Below are positions 1-7,202 of a stretch of 10,515 bases of DNA, piece after piece. Location of the stretch: NCBI GenBank assembly GCA_002067405.1, contig MVRP01000144.1, forward strand, positions 1-10,515. The letters run 5' to 3'. The translations under genes and the position numbers were made by a program. Below the pieces are notes generated by a model, which was not told the origin of the DNA, searched no databases, and saw only the letters and a list, made by a program, of their open reading frames with translations. Position 1 is the first letter of the stretch. Each line of letters begins with the position of its first letter. The DNA is from Syntrophorhabdaceae bacterium PtaU1.Bin034. GTDB taxonomy: Bacteria > Desulfobacterota_G > Syntrophorhabdia > Syntrophorhabdales > WCHB1-27.

Positions 1-1040
1 TCCGCGCAAATGTCGGGCAAAGTCCCTTCGCACACGAGATCGAGCGTGACGCCCCTGTCCTGAAACTGCGCCCTGAATCGCTCCACCATGTTGTCCAGGA
101 ACGGTCTGATATCAAATTTCTGTCGATTCAGCGACAGAGCGCTTGCCTCAGCCCGGTTCAGCTCCTCGACCCCTTCGACCATCCGCTTGAGCCGTCCCGT
201 CTCTTCGTAGAGCGAGTTGAGCCGGTCTTCGTCGTTCGGTATGAGACCGTCCATCATCGCCTCCAGCTCACCTCTCATGACCCCAAGAGGGGTGCGCAAC
301 TCATGGGCAACATCGGCAATCAACTTGCGTCTGAGCGATTCCTGGGTTTCCAGGTCACTCGCCATACGGTTGAATGCCTCCGCCAGGTCCCCGACCTCAT
401 CGCGCCTTGAAGGGGATACGCGTCTCTTCAGGTCGCCCCGGCTGATGGCAGAGGCTGCCTGTGCCAGCCCCTTGATGGGACGGGTGAGCCTGCGCGAAAA
501 AAGCACGCTCAAGAGCACTGCCACACCACCTACAACAAGTATCGAGAGAAGGAGAAAGCTATCCGCCCGGCCGACAAATACCAGTTCCCGGGCAGGCCGC
601 AGCGGTCTCAGCTCGACGGTTCCGATCTGTTTTCCTCCGAGAAAAAGTGCATAAGGAGAGAAGGGTGAATCGACGCTCGCCTCTTGGTACTGCGATAACG
701 CGTTTAACCGCCTTTTGAGGAGAGGTGAAGCCTTTCGGATTGCCGTTGGCGTATCGATTATTTTTTTTCCTTCCTGGTCCCATAGTCTCATTTCGAAGCC
801 AAGCGTGAGCGCCCGGAGCGTATCCTGAACCAGCTCATCCTCCTGCCATTCCGACCTACGTTCATAGGCCCCTTCGAGGTCTGCCAGAATCCAGTATGCC
901 CTGTCCTCGCTCTCGCCCTCGATATACTCCCCGAAGTCCTTGAGCATCAACTCTCTGAGGACTACGGTGCCCGAGAGCGCGACTGCCGCCACCCCAAGCA
1001 AAAGGAGCAGGAATTTGAACGAAAGGCTTCTAAGTAGCAT
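1..1040 (-). CDS. Membrane sensor histidine kinase, BaeS-like (C-terminal part beyond the window)
   Basis: This is the sensor of a two-component system: it should autophosphorylate on a histidine and pass the phosphate to the response regulator encoded just upstream. 346 codons are visible, and the gene runs off the left edge. The ATG at 1040-1038 overlaps the 3' end of the regulator gene by 11 bases, so translation is probably coupled. Visible parts are an N-terminal membrane segment (about residues 8-30), a periplasmic region of about 130 residues, a second membrane segment (about 161-182), a HAMP linker (about 183-235; RLTRPI..., then DEVGDLAEAFNRMA), and a HisKA domain with the H-box DVAHELRTPLG (phosphorylated His 246). 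The ATP-binding N, G1 and G2 boxes lie outside the window, so catalytic integrity cannot be judged. The ligand is unknown; envelope stress is a common theme for BaeS relatives but is not shown here. Confidence 0.93.
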   Translation of the reverse strand, partial: MLLRSLSFKFLLLLLGVAAVALSGTVVLRELMLKDFGEYIEGESEDRAYWILADLEGAYERRSEWQEDELVQDTLRALTLGFEMRLWDQEGKKIIDTPTAIRKASPLLKRRLNALSQYQEASVDSPFSPYALFLGGKQIGTVELRPLRPARELVFVGRADSFLLLSILVVGGVAVLLSVLFSRRLTRPIKGLAQAASAISRGDLKRRVSPSRRDEVGDLAEAFNRMASDLETQESLRRKLIADVAHELRTPLGVMRGELEAMMDGLIPNDEDRLNSLYEETGRLKRMVEGVEELNRAEASALSLNRQKFDIRPFLDNMVERFRAQFQDRGVTLDLVCEGTLPDICA

Positions 1041-1734
1041 CCCTCTGTGCCGAGAACCTGTAGCCGACGCCGTAGATGGTGTGGATGAAAATGGGGTTCT
1101 GAGGGTCGTCTGCAAGTTTTCGCCTGATATTCTTGACGTGTGCGTCGACACTCCGCTCATAGCCTTCGAACTGGTAGCCCAGGGCTTTTTCCACGAGCTC
1201 GCTCCTCGTAAAGACCCGTTGGGGTGCGCTTGCAAGCGCAAAGAGCACCTTGAACTCAGTAGGGGTCAGGTTCACGCTCTTGCCCAGTCTGGTGACTTTG
1301 TAACTGCCTCCGTCGATCACGAGGTCGCCGCCATTGAAACTGAGCGGCCCAGCCCCTGCCAGGTCTCTCTTCTCCGATCGCTTCAGCACTGCCTTGACGC
1401 GGAAGACGAGCTCGCGGGGGCTGAAAGGCTTCACCACGTAATCGTCCGCACCGAGGGCGAATCCTGCCACCCTTTCCTCTTCGGACGCCTTGGCCGTGAG
1501 CATGATTACCGGCGCATCCGCGATCTCCTTGAGCTTCAGGCACAGTTCCTCGCCTGTAGTGTCGGGAAGCATGAGGTCGAGGATTATGAGCATGGGGTTT
1601 TCCTTGAGCGCCGCTTCCAGGGCATCCTTTCCCCGCTCCACGTGCACCACCCTGAAGCCTGCGCCCTCAAGATAAACCCTCACAATATGCGCGATCTTCG
1701 GGTCGTCTTCAACAACGAGGATCGGATAAAGCAT
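1030..1734 (-). CDS. OmpR/PhoB-family response regulator
   Basis: This is a DNA-binding response regulator, partner of the overlapping BaeS-like kinase. An N-terminal receiver domain (about residues 5-115) has the acidic pair in ILVVEDD, the phosphoacceptor Asp in LIILDLMLPD, the switch Thr in MLTAKA and the conserved Lys in VVKPFSP. After a linker follows an OmpR-type winged helix (about 135-232), ending in the family signature VRR/NIRRKL...IHTIYGVGYRF. The length of 234 residues is normal for the family. The reading frame can begin with a TTG at 1740, but I prefer the ATG at 1734-1732 because it gives the usual short lead-in to ILVVEDD. Neither start has a clear ribosome binding site, and TTGTCG...TAAACT just upstream could be a promoter of a nearly leaderless message (weak). 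Targets are unknown. Confidence 0.94.
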   Translation of the reverse strand: MLYPILVVEDDPKIAHIVRVYLEGAGFRVVHVERGKDALEAALKENPMLIILDLMLPDTTGEELCLKLKEIADAPVIMLTAKASEEERVAGFALGADDYVVKPFSPRELVFRVKAVLKRSEKRDLAGAGPLSFNGGDLVIDGGSYKVTRLGKSVNLTPTEFKVLFALASAPQRVFTRSELVEKALGYQFEGYERSVDAHVKNIRRKLADDPQNPIFIHTIYGVGYRFSAQRDAT

Positions 1735-1828
1735 ACCCAAGTTTATACCATAACGGGGAGGGCGACAAGGCGGAGCAGGCAGGCGGACCAGCAGCCGGGC
1801 CGGGTCGAGGGATCAAGGAGCGGCTAAC

Positions 1829-1854
1829 AAAAAACCTTCCAGTAACTATGGAAG
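1829..1854 (-). terminator. Weak Rho-independent terminator after the Fis-like gene
   Basis: Read on the minus strand, 17 bases past the stop of the small Fis-like gene, CTTCC (1854-1850) and GGAAG (1840-1836) can pair across a 9-base loop, followed by G and six T residues (1834-1829). The stem is only 5 bp, so efficiency is doubtful. Its place between the two regulatory gene pairs fits an end of transcript. The rest of the gap 1735-1870 is purine-biased on the plus strand and shows no gene. Confidence 0.45.
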
Positions 1855-1870
1855 CCTGCCAAATTTTTTT

Positions 1871-2053
1871 TCATTTCGGTGTGCGACTTCCCGGCTTGGC
1901 GCCTCCCATTCGTTTGAGCTCGTTTTTGAGGAAGCGCTCGGATACCTTGAGGAGTATACTTGCTTTTTTGAGGTCCCAACCCGTCCTCTCAAGGGTGGAG
2001 AGGATATATCGCCATCTGGTCTCCCTGAGGGTCAGGTAGTCGCGGTTGCTCAT
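1871..2053 (-). CDS. Small stand-alone Fis-like helix-turn-helix protein (60 aa)
   Basis: This small cytoplasmic protein is probably DNA-binding. Residues about 16-50 (YILSTLERTGWDLKKASILL, then KVSERFLKNELKRMG) follow the Fis/NtrC C-terminal HTH pattern: a helix ending in TGW, a second helix with KA..LL, a turn, and a recognition helix ending in L+RMG. The tail (GGAKPGSRTPK) is basic and likely disordered. There is no receiver or AAA+ domain. It starts with ATG 33 bases after the stop of the NtrC-type gene, on the same strand, so it is probably the last gene of that operon. The ribosome binding site is poor. It could be a detached DNA-binding domain that assists or competes with the NtrC-type protein, or a nucleoid protein of Fis type. 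The function is inferred from the fold pattern only. Confidence 0.7.
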   Translation of the reverse strand: MSNRDYLTLRETRWRYILSTLERTGWDLKKASILLKVSERFLKNELKRMGGAKPGSRTPK

Positions 2054-2085
2054 TGCACATTTAATTCTGCAAATTGAATGCCGCG

Positions 2086-3438
2086 CTACTGCTTAAGTAT
2101 CTTGTATTCTTTGATCTTTTGTCTCAAGGTGGGACGGGAGATGCCGAGGATCTCGGCCGTCCGGGTGATGTGCCAGTTGGTGTGGCCCAAAATCTTGAGG
2201 ATGTGTTCCTTCTCCATCTCGCCAAGGCTCAGGATCGGCTGTTCCTGGTCTGAAGCCGCCTGGAACGGGCCGTCTTTGAGGAACGGTGCGATGGCATCGT
2301 CCAGTATTACCTCCCCCGGAGTATAGATCGCGGCGCGGGTCAACACGTTCTCAAGCTGCCTCACGTTGCCGGGCCAGCGGTACTCCTTCATCCTGAGCAT
2401 GGCCTTCTGTTCAATTCGCCTTATGTTTTTGCCCAGCTCCGAATTGATCTTCCTTAACAGATGCTCGATGAGCAACCCTATATCTTCCTTTCGTTCCCTG
2501 AGCGGCGGCACATAGATCTTCGCCACACTCAGCCGGTAGTACAGATCTTCCCTGTAAGCGCCCTCCTCTGCCATTTTCCAGAGATCCTTGTTGGTCGCGG
2601 CAATGACCCTCGCACTCGACTTGAGGGTTTTTTCTCCTCCGACCCGCTGGAACTCCCTTTCCTGGAGCACGCGCAGCAGCTTTGCCTGGAGCTCGAATGG
2701 GATCTCACCGATCTCGTCGAGGAATATCGTTCCCTCACCGGCGAGCTCGAATTTGCCTTTCTTTGCGCTGAGCGCCCCTGTGAAGGCCCCCTTTTCGTGG
2801 CCGAACAGCTCGCTTTCGATCAGGGTGTCGACAATGGCCGAACAGTTGACGGCCAGGAAAGGGTTATCCCGATTCGGGCTGAAATAGTGGATCGCTTTTG
2901 CTATCAGCTCCTTTCCGGTACCCGTCTCTCCTTCGATAAGGACCGTGACTCGATTCCCGGAAAGCATCCCGATCGATTTGAAAATCTCCTTCATCGACCT
3001 GCTGTTCCCGATGATGGACCCTGTCTGGAGGAACGTCCGTTCCCTCGAAGGCGTCTCTTTTTCATCCGACCCGGAAAGCCTCAGCGCCCTGCTCACCGCC
3101 GTCTCGAGCTCATCGACGTCGATCGGCTTCGTGATATATTCACACGCGCCGAGCTTCATTGCCTTTACTGTCGTCTCCATGTCATGATACGCCGTGATCA
3201 TGATGATATTGGTTTTCGGGGTCGTTCTCTTAAGCTCTTCGAGCACCGTAAGCCCGTCCATGTCCGGAAGGTGGATATCGAGGATCACCGCATCGGGCTG
3301 GAACGCTTCAACCAGCCTGAGACCTTCCTTTGCGGAGTCCGCGCACTTCACGAGATAGCCCTTGCCGGTGAGAAAAATCTCGAGGAGCTCAAGCTGTGAC
3401 GGCTCGTCGTCTATCACGAGGATCTTCTGTTTATCCAT
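2086..3438 (-). CDS. NtrC-family sigma-54-dependent response regulator
   Basis: This is a transcription activator that, when phosphorylated, should form an ATP-hydrolysing ring and open promoters held by sigma-54 RNA polymerase. At 450 residues it has the full three-domain build. The receiver (about 4-120) has the acidic pair in VIDDE, phosphoacceptor Asp54 (VILDIHLPD), Thr82 and Lys104. The AAA+ domain (about 140-375) has Walker A GETGTGKE (170-177), the sigma-54 contact loop GAFTGA (217-222, intact), Walker B TIFLDE and the sensor motif WPGNVRQLENVL. The C-terminal Fis-type HTH (about 405-450) contains RTAEILGISRPTLRQKI. Its ATG overlaps the end of the kinase gene by 8 bases, so the two are coupled. 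Two sigma-54 promoters with paired palindromes at 8928-9159 are the likely targets; that link is inferred from proximity. Confidence 0.97.
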   Translation of the reverse strand: MDKQKILVIDDEPSQLELLEIFLTGKGYLVKCADSAKEGLRLVEAFQPDAVILDIHLPDMDGLTVLEELKRTTPKTNIIMITAYHDMETTVKAMKLGACEYITKPIDVDELETAVSRALRLSGSDEKETPSRERTFLQTGSIIGNSRSMKEIFKSIGMLSGNRVTVLIEGETGTGKELIAKAIHYFSPNRDNPFLAVNCSAIVDTLIESELFGHEKGAFTGALSAKKGKFELAGEGTIFLDEIGEIPFELQAKLLRVLQEREFQRVGGEKTLKSSARVIAATNKDLWKMAEEGAYREDLYYRLSVAKIYVPPLRERKEDIGLLIEHLLRKINSELGKNIRRIEQKAMLRMKEYRWPGNVRQLENVLTRAAIYTPGEVILDDAIAPFLKDGPFQAASDQEQPILSLGEMEKEHILKILGHTNWHITRTAEILGISRPTLRQKIKEYKILKQ

Positions 3439-5014
3439 TCTTCACTCTCAGCGGCAGAGTAAGACGCAGGCAAAACCCTTTGGCTGCGCCCTTGGCCGCC
3501 ACAGTGCCCCCGTGCGCCTCCACCACCTTTTTAACATTCGAAAGGCCGAGACCCGTTCCTTTTATCTTTTTGCTGAAGAAAGGATCGAAGATGTACGGCA
3601 AGTCTTCTTCGCTGGCACCCGGACCGTCGTCGCTAAAAAGTACCGTGATTGCGGGTTTGGGCTCATTTTCGTGCACCGTGGCAATCTGTATGACCCCTCC
3701 CGGGGAGAGCGCCTCGATTGCGTTCAGGAGTATATTGATGATTGCCTGTTCAATCTTTTCACGGTCCATCAGGATACGCTCAGTCCCGCGCAGCAGTCTT
3801 TTCTGCACCCTGAGGTTTTTCTCTCTGATCCTCACATCGAGCAGACTGAGGCAGGAGCGGATCACTTCATTTATTGATCCCGGTTCAAGGTTCAGGCTGA
3901 CAGGCCTCGCAAAATCGAGCATCTCGGTCAGGATGTGCTCGAGCCGTGCGATCTCTCTCGCGGAGATTTCCATGGTTCTCTTTCCGTTGCCGCTGATTTC
4001 CATGGTCTTGAGCGCCATCTGGATGCTCATTTTTATCGATGAAAGGGGATTTCGGATCTCGTGGGCGAGGGATGTGGTGAGCTGCCCGATATGGGCAAGC
4101 CTTTCCGATTCGCGGACCCGCTGCTCCATCTTCACCCGTTCCGTAATGTCCCTGCAGATCCCCACCGTGGCGTACTTGCCCTCGTATTCTATGACCTTGA
4201 TCTTGTTTTCGGTAGGAAGCGCTCTCCCGTCCTTATGAAGCCGGTCGTAAATATACTGGTCGGGAACATCTTTCCGTTTGGTGAACCTTTTGTCGTAGTA
4301 GCTCTTCATTTTCGATGCGGAATCAGGCGCGACGAAATCGAGGTAGTAATGACCTATCATCTCGTCGGGAGCATATCCGTGCATCTCGCAGAAAGCCCCG
4401 TTGACAAACACGATGCGCCCTCCCTGGTGCACGAAGTAGCCGTCATTTATCTCCTCTACCAGCATCCGGTATTTGGCCTCGGATTCCGAGAGCTCCCTGG
4501 TGCGTTTTGACACCTCATGCTCAAGCGTTTCCGCGTACTCCCTGATTTTTTTCTCATGGAGGTCCTGATAATAATCGCTGAACTTGGTGATCGTGTACGA
4601 GAGGCAACGGTTGAGCCTGCTCAGGGCTTCAGTGAGCTTCGGGCCCTGCATGCGCGCGGTCAGCAACGGCGCCATTACGGTTCTGTGAAGCTCGAATGCC
4701 TGCTGCACTTCCGATAAGGCGAAGCCGTGGTACAGTCTCAGGTCGGTAATTCTTTCGATGAAGCGGTCTATCTTCGAAAAATCGTTATGCACGAGGGCGG
4801 CGAAGTTCCCGTCCTGGATCTCCGAGACAGTTCCTGTCAGCTCCTTAACCGACCTCTGGCTGTATCTCTTTCCGCACCTCTTGCGAATGGCGCGGATGCA
4901 CTCCTTGATGATCGCGTTTCTGTGTTCGGTTAAGATGTCTTCGAGACCCAATCCGATACCCGCTTTTTCTGTGCGGTCGCGTCGCGAAAACTGCGTGCAC
5001 AAGAATCCAAGCAT
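3431..5014 (-). CDS. Soluble PAS-domain sensor histidine kinase, partner of the NtrC-type regulator
   Basis: This is a cytoplasmic sensor kinase expected to phosphorylate the overlapping NtrC-type regulator. No membrane segment is visible in its 527 residues. Order: an N-terminal helical region (about 24-150) that resembles the RsbRD-type N-terminal domain (LEDILTEHRNAIIKE..., LYHGFALSEVQQAFELHR); a short coiled coil (about 152-180); a PAS domain (about 180-293; GYFVHQGGRIVFVNGAFCEM, ending in ICRDITERV); HisKA with SLAHEIRNPLSS (His318); and an HATPase domain with the N box around Asn431, G1 DDGPG (462-466), an F box DPFFSKK and G2 GTGLG (486-490). All catalytic boxes are intact. The chosen ATG at 5014 lacks a good ribosome binding site, and the rare first residues suggest the real start could lie about 20 codons further in (for example the TTG before GLEDIL). 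The ligand is unknown; a cytosolic intermediate of the neighbouring pathway is plausible. Confidence 0.95.
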   Translation of the reverse strand: MLGFLCTQFSRRDRTEKAGIGLGLEDILTEHRNAIIKECIRAIRKRCGKRYSQRSVKELTGTVSEIQDGNFAALVHNDFSKIDRFIERITDLRLYHGFALSEVQQAFELHRTVMAPLLTARMQGPKLTEALSRLNRCLSYTITKFSDYYQDLHEKKIREYAETLEHEVSKRTRELSESEAKYRMLVEEINDGYFVHQGGRIVFVNGAFCEMHGYAPDEMIGHYYLDFVAPDSASKMKSYYDKRFTKRKDVPDQYIYDRLHKDGRALPTENKIKVIEYEGKYATVGICRDITERVKMEQRVRESERLAHIGQLTTSLAHEIRNPLSSIKMSIQMALKTMEISGNGKRTMEISAREIARLEHILTEMLDFARPVSLNLEPGSINEVIRSCLSLLDVRIREKNLRVQKRLLRGTERILMDREKIEQAIINILLNAIEALSPGGVIQIATVHENEPKPAITVLFSDDGPGASEEDLPYIFDPFFSKKIKGTGLGLSNVKKVVEAHGGTVAAKGAAKGFCLRLTLPLRVKNG

Positions 5015-5069
5015 GAAAATGATAACACAGATTCAACAGGGGATGGAAGCAGCGGCCGGTTCGCCGAAG

Positions 5070-5100
5070 GCCCCGGGGGCCGCCTTCCGGCCCCCGGGGC
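5070..5100. repeat. Perfect 13-bp GC-rich inverted repeat (hairpin) between thiolase and kinase genes
   Basis: GCCCCGGGGGCCG (5070-5082) and CGGCCCCCGGGGC (5088-5100) are exact reverse complements around a 5-base loop, so either strand's RNA would fold into an extremely stable hairpin. It starts 14 bases after the thiolase stop on the minus strand and ends 56 bases before the kinase ATG. No T-run follows on the minus strand, so it is not a textbook Rho-independent terminator. It could limit read-through from the catabolic genes into the regulatory genes, or protect the upstream message from 3' exonucleases. The surrounding 5015-5114 stretch contains no gene and no promoter that I recognise. 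Confidence 0.6.
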
Positions 5101-5114
5101 AGAGTATTGACGTT

Positions 5115-6317
5115 CTATCCAACCTTGAAAATCATTGACGCAGCGGTGTCGCCGGCGGCACAACCGGTAAACAGGCAGTAGCCGCCACCCAGAATGGCCA
5201 TTTCTTCCCACATCTCAATGATGATCCTGCCTGCTGTGGGTGCCTGGGGATGCCCGTAGATCAGGGAACATCCGTAGTTGTTCATCTTCATCACATCGAC
5301 GCCCATCTTCTTCGCAAAATTCAGATCATTGGCAGCAAAGGGGTTGTGGCTCTTGATAGCCTTCATGTCCGAGATTTTGAGTCCTGCGTTGGCAAGGGCC
5401 ATTTCAGCGGCCGGAACCGGGGCAGCTGGCATGTAGCCCGGTTTTACCCTGGCAAAGCCGTAGGAGACGATCTTTATTTCGATGCCCGGATCGTCGCTCA
5501 GCTCCTTTGCTTTGTCCCTCGTGGTCACGAGAAAGCCGCAGTTTCCGTCCGCGGGGAACGTCTGAGCGCCGAAGCTGTGGATGCCGCCCGGCTCCACCGG
5601 TTTCAACCTTGCGAGACCCTCTGCGGTAGTGACGGTTGCCCCCTCGTCCTGATCGACCAGCCGGGTCTGCTTCTTGCTTAACTTGATCTCGGCGGGGAAC
5701 ATGTACCGCTTCTGGAATTCCCTGTCGTTGGCCAGCGCCATCCGGTACTGCTCGTAGCGCCGCAGAACCATGGCGTCGGCCTCTTCTTTGGTGAATCCCA
5801 TTTCCTTCGACACGTTCTCGGCGGTCCTCAGCATCTTTGTGCGAACCCTCGGATCACCCTCGAAGTTGTCCATCATCCAGTTCTCGCTTTCCACCTCGCC
5901 GCCGGGGCCCAGGGGCTGGGCCCACACGGTATGGGCGCCGTTCGAGCAGCGGTCGACCATGAGCCCGAAGGCAACCTCCAGGGCACCGTGATCTATGGCC
6001 AGCGAAGCAAGCTGAAGCGCCGTGGTGGAGGTCGAGCAGGCCTGGTGGATGAGGAGACCGGGCAGGTATTTCTTGTCGTCCGTCAGGATCGCGCCGCTCC
6101 ATGTATGGCCGTAAAAGACGTGGTGCTGGGGAATGGTGATCCCGAAGTACAGGTAGTCGATAATGGTGGGATCATATTTCTTTGTCTCGAACCACCTTCT
6201 CGCAGTGTTTGCTCCCAGCTCGATGGCGTTCTCGTTCTGCATGCTCCCCTGCCAGCGGCAGAAGGGCGTGGAATAGTATCCCTTGTAGGGGACATAAGCG
6301 TTCTTGAAGTTGTCCAT
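5115..6317 (-). CDS. Thiolase-family protein (acyl-CoA acetyltransferase), SCP2-like active site
   Basis: This enzyme probably cleaves a 3-oxoacyl-CoA with free CoA, or runs the reverse condensation. At 400 residues it has normal thiolase length. The nucleophile is probably Cys94 (LLIHQACSTSTTALQLA). The later motifs are HNPFAAND (324-331) in place of the classical NEAFA, GHPQAPTAG with His356 (usually GHPLGASG), and GGGYCLFTGCAAGD with Cys386 as the likely acid/base cysteine. A His in the NEAF position is typical of SCP2/archaeal-type thiolases (HDxF), but the HNPF form is less usual. The open frame runs up to 6692, but the extra N-terminus lies over the SDR gene in another frame; the ATG at 6317 has AAAGGAGA nine bases upstream and sits 14 bases after the SDR stop. 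It is the third gene of the ligase-SDR-thiolase operon. No DUF35/OB-fold partner, often paired with such thiolases, is adjacent. Confidence 0.93.
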   Translation of the reverse strand: MDNFKNAYVPYKGYYSTPFCRWQGSMQNENAIELGANTARRWFETKKYDPTIIDYLYFGITIPQHHVFYGHTWSGAILTDDKKYLPGLLIHQACSTSTTALQLASLAIDHGALEVAFGLMVDRCSNGAHTVWAQPLGPGGEVESENWMMDNFEGDPRVRTKMLRTAENVSKEMGFTKEEADAMVLRRYEQYRMALANDREFQKRYMFPAEIKLSKKQTRLVDQDEGATVTTAEGLARLKPVEPGGIHSFGAQTFPADGNCGFLVTTRDKAKELSDDPGIEIKIVSYGFARVKPGYMPAAPVPAAEMALANAGLKISDMKAIKSHNPFAANDLNFAKKMGVDVMKMNNYGCSLIYGHPQAPTAGRIIIEMWEEMAILGGGYCLFTGCAAGDTAASMIFKVG

Positions 6318-6331
6318 GATCACTATCTCCT

Positions 6332-7090
6332 TTAGAAGACGAACAGGTCGAGGCCGCCCATCATGTTGACGATCGCGCCGGTCATATAATCGCTGGATGC
6401 GGCAAAAGCGATGGCGTCGGCGATCTCCTGGGGATACGCCGGTCTTCCGATCGCGGTCTTCTTTTCGACTTTTTCCCGAACGGGCTGCGGCAGAAGATCG
6501 TAGCCGTCGGTGGCCGAAATCCCGATGAGCACGCAGTTCGCCGTGATGCCGAACCTCGCCCCTTCCAAAGCGGTCGATTTTGCGAGGGCAATAAGCCCCG
6601 CTTTTGCCGCGCCGTAGCTTGTCTGCCCCGTACCGCCGAGAACACCGGCGACCGAGGTGATGTTGATGATACGGCCGAACTTGTTGGCGCACATGTCGGC
6701 CCAGCCCGCCTTGATGCAGTAAAAGGCGGAGTTGAGGCAGATCTTCACCTCATTGTCCCACTCCGGTATGGTGGTCTTCGCAATGGAGATGTTGTGGCCC
6801 ATGAGGGCGGCGTTGTTGACAAGGATCTCGACCGGACCCAGTTCGTTTTTTATCGTTTCGTATGCCTTGAACACCTCCGCTTCGTCCCTTCCGTCCATCT
6901 TTACCGCGACCGATTTGCGGCCGAGCGCCTTTATTTCATCGGCAACGGCCTGCGCCCCTTCCACGTGGCTGAAACCACTGACCGCCACATGTGCTCCCAT
7001 TCGCGCAAGCGCCACGGCTGCGGTCTTGCCGATACCTTTCGGCATTGAAGCGCCCGTAATGAATGCTACCTTACCCTCTAACGATGACAT
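6332..7090 (-). CDS. Short-chain dehydrogenase/reductase (probable 3-hydroxyacyl-CoA dehydrogenase)
   Basis: This is an NAD(P)-dependent oxidoreductase of the classical SDR family, 252 residues. The Rossmann nucleotide-binding motif is TGASMPKGIG (12-21), two residues longer than the usual TGxxxGIG. The NNAA motif (92-95) and the catalytic tetrad Asn120, Ser146, Tyr159 and Lys163 (SYGAAKAG) are all present. The C-terminal SDYMTGAIVNMMGG matches the family ending SxYxTGxxxxxDGG. The usual PG turn after the NAV strand is replaced (ANCVLIGIS). The start is ATG at 7090 with AAGGGGG five bases upstream. The gene lies between the CoA ligase and the thiolase, so oxidation of a 3-hydroxyacyl-CoA to the 3-oxoacyl-CoA is the likely role; the opposite direction (FabG-like reduction) cannot be excluded from sequence. 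Confidence 0.95.
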   Translation of the reverse strand: MSSLEGKVAFITGASMPKGIGKTAAVALARMGAHVAVSGFSHVEGAQAVADEIKALGRKSVAVKMDGRDEAEVFKAYETIKNELGPVEILVNNAALMGHNISIAKTTIPEWDNEVKICLNSAFYCIKAGWADMCANKFGRIINITSVAGVLGGTGQTSYGAAKAGLIALAKSTALEGARFGITANCVLIGISATDGYDLLPQPVREKVEKKTAIGRPAYPQEIADAIAFAASSDYMTGAIVNMMGGLDLFVF

Positions 7091-7139
7091 ATGTACCCCC
7101 TTTTCCCTTTAATTTTTTCCACATCCTTCTGCGGATGAA

Positions 7140-7165
7140 CCCTTGGGGGCAAGCCCGTCCAAGGG
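7140..7165. repeat. Inverted repeat in the ligase-SDR gap
   Basis: CCCTTGG (7140-7146) and CCAAGGG (7159-7165) form a 7-bp stem with GC-rich bases between them that can add inner pairs. It lies within the 103-base gap between the ligase stop and the SDR start. On the minus (coding) strand no T-run follows; on the plus strand CCGTTTTTC follows, so it is terminator-like only in the antisense direction. A role in RNA processing or stability between the two genes is possible. Confidence 0.4.
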
Positions 7166-7186
7166 CCGTTTTTCAAATAGTTGCCT

Positions 7187-7202
7187 GAGACGCTTACGTC
7201 TC
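7187..7202. repeat. Short hairpin with the ligase stop codon in its loop
   Basis: GAGACG (7187-7192) and CGTCTC (7197-7202) are perfect complements around a 4-base loop. On the minus strand the loop is TAAG and contains the stop codon of the CoA ligase gene. Such a small stem may be chance, but it pairs with the second hairpin at 7140-7165 to give a structured intercistronic region. Confidence 0.3.

Noticed and set aside
940..1827. 295-codon plus-strand open frame
   Set aside because: It lies antisense to the OmpR-type regulator and the kinase start, lacks any recognisable domain, and is explained by GC-rich third positions of the real genes.
1741..1828. Purine-biased plus-strand stretch as a possible small RNA
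   Set aside because: No promoter, stable fold or terminator could be supported for it.
2461..3399. 312-codon plus-strand open frame
   Set aside because: It is antisense to the NtrC-type gene, whose protein is complete with all motifs; the antisense translation shows no family features.
6318..6692. 125-codon N-terminal extension of the thiolase frame
   Set aside because: It overlaps the SDR gene in another frame and reads as an arginine-rich shadow; the ATG at 6317 has a good ribosome binding site.
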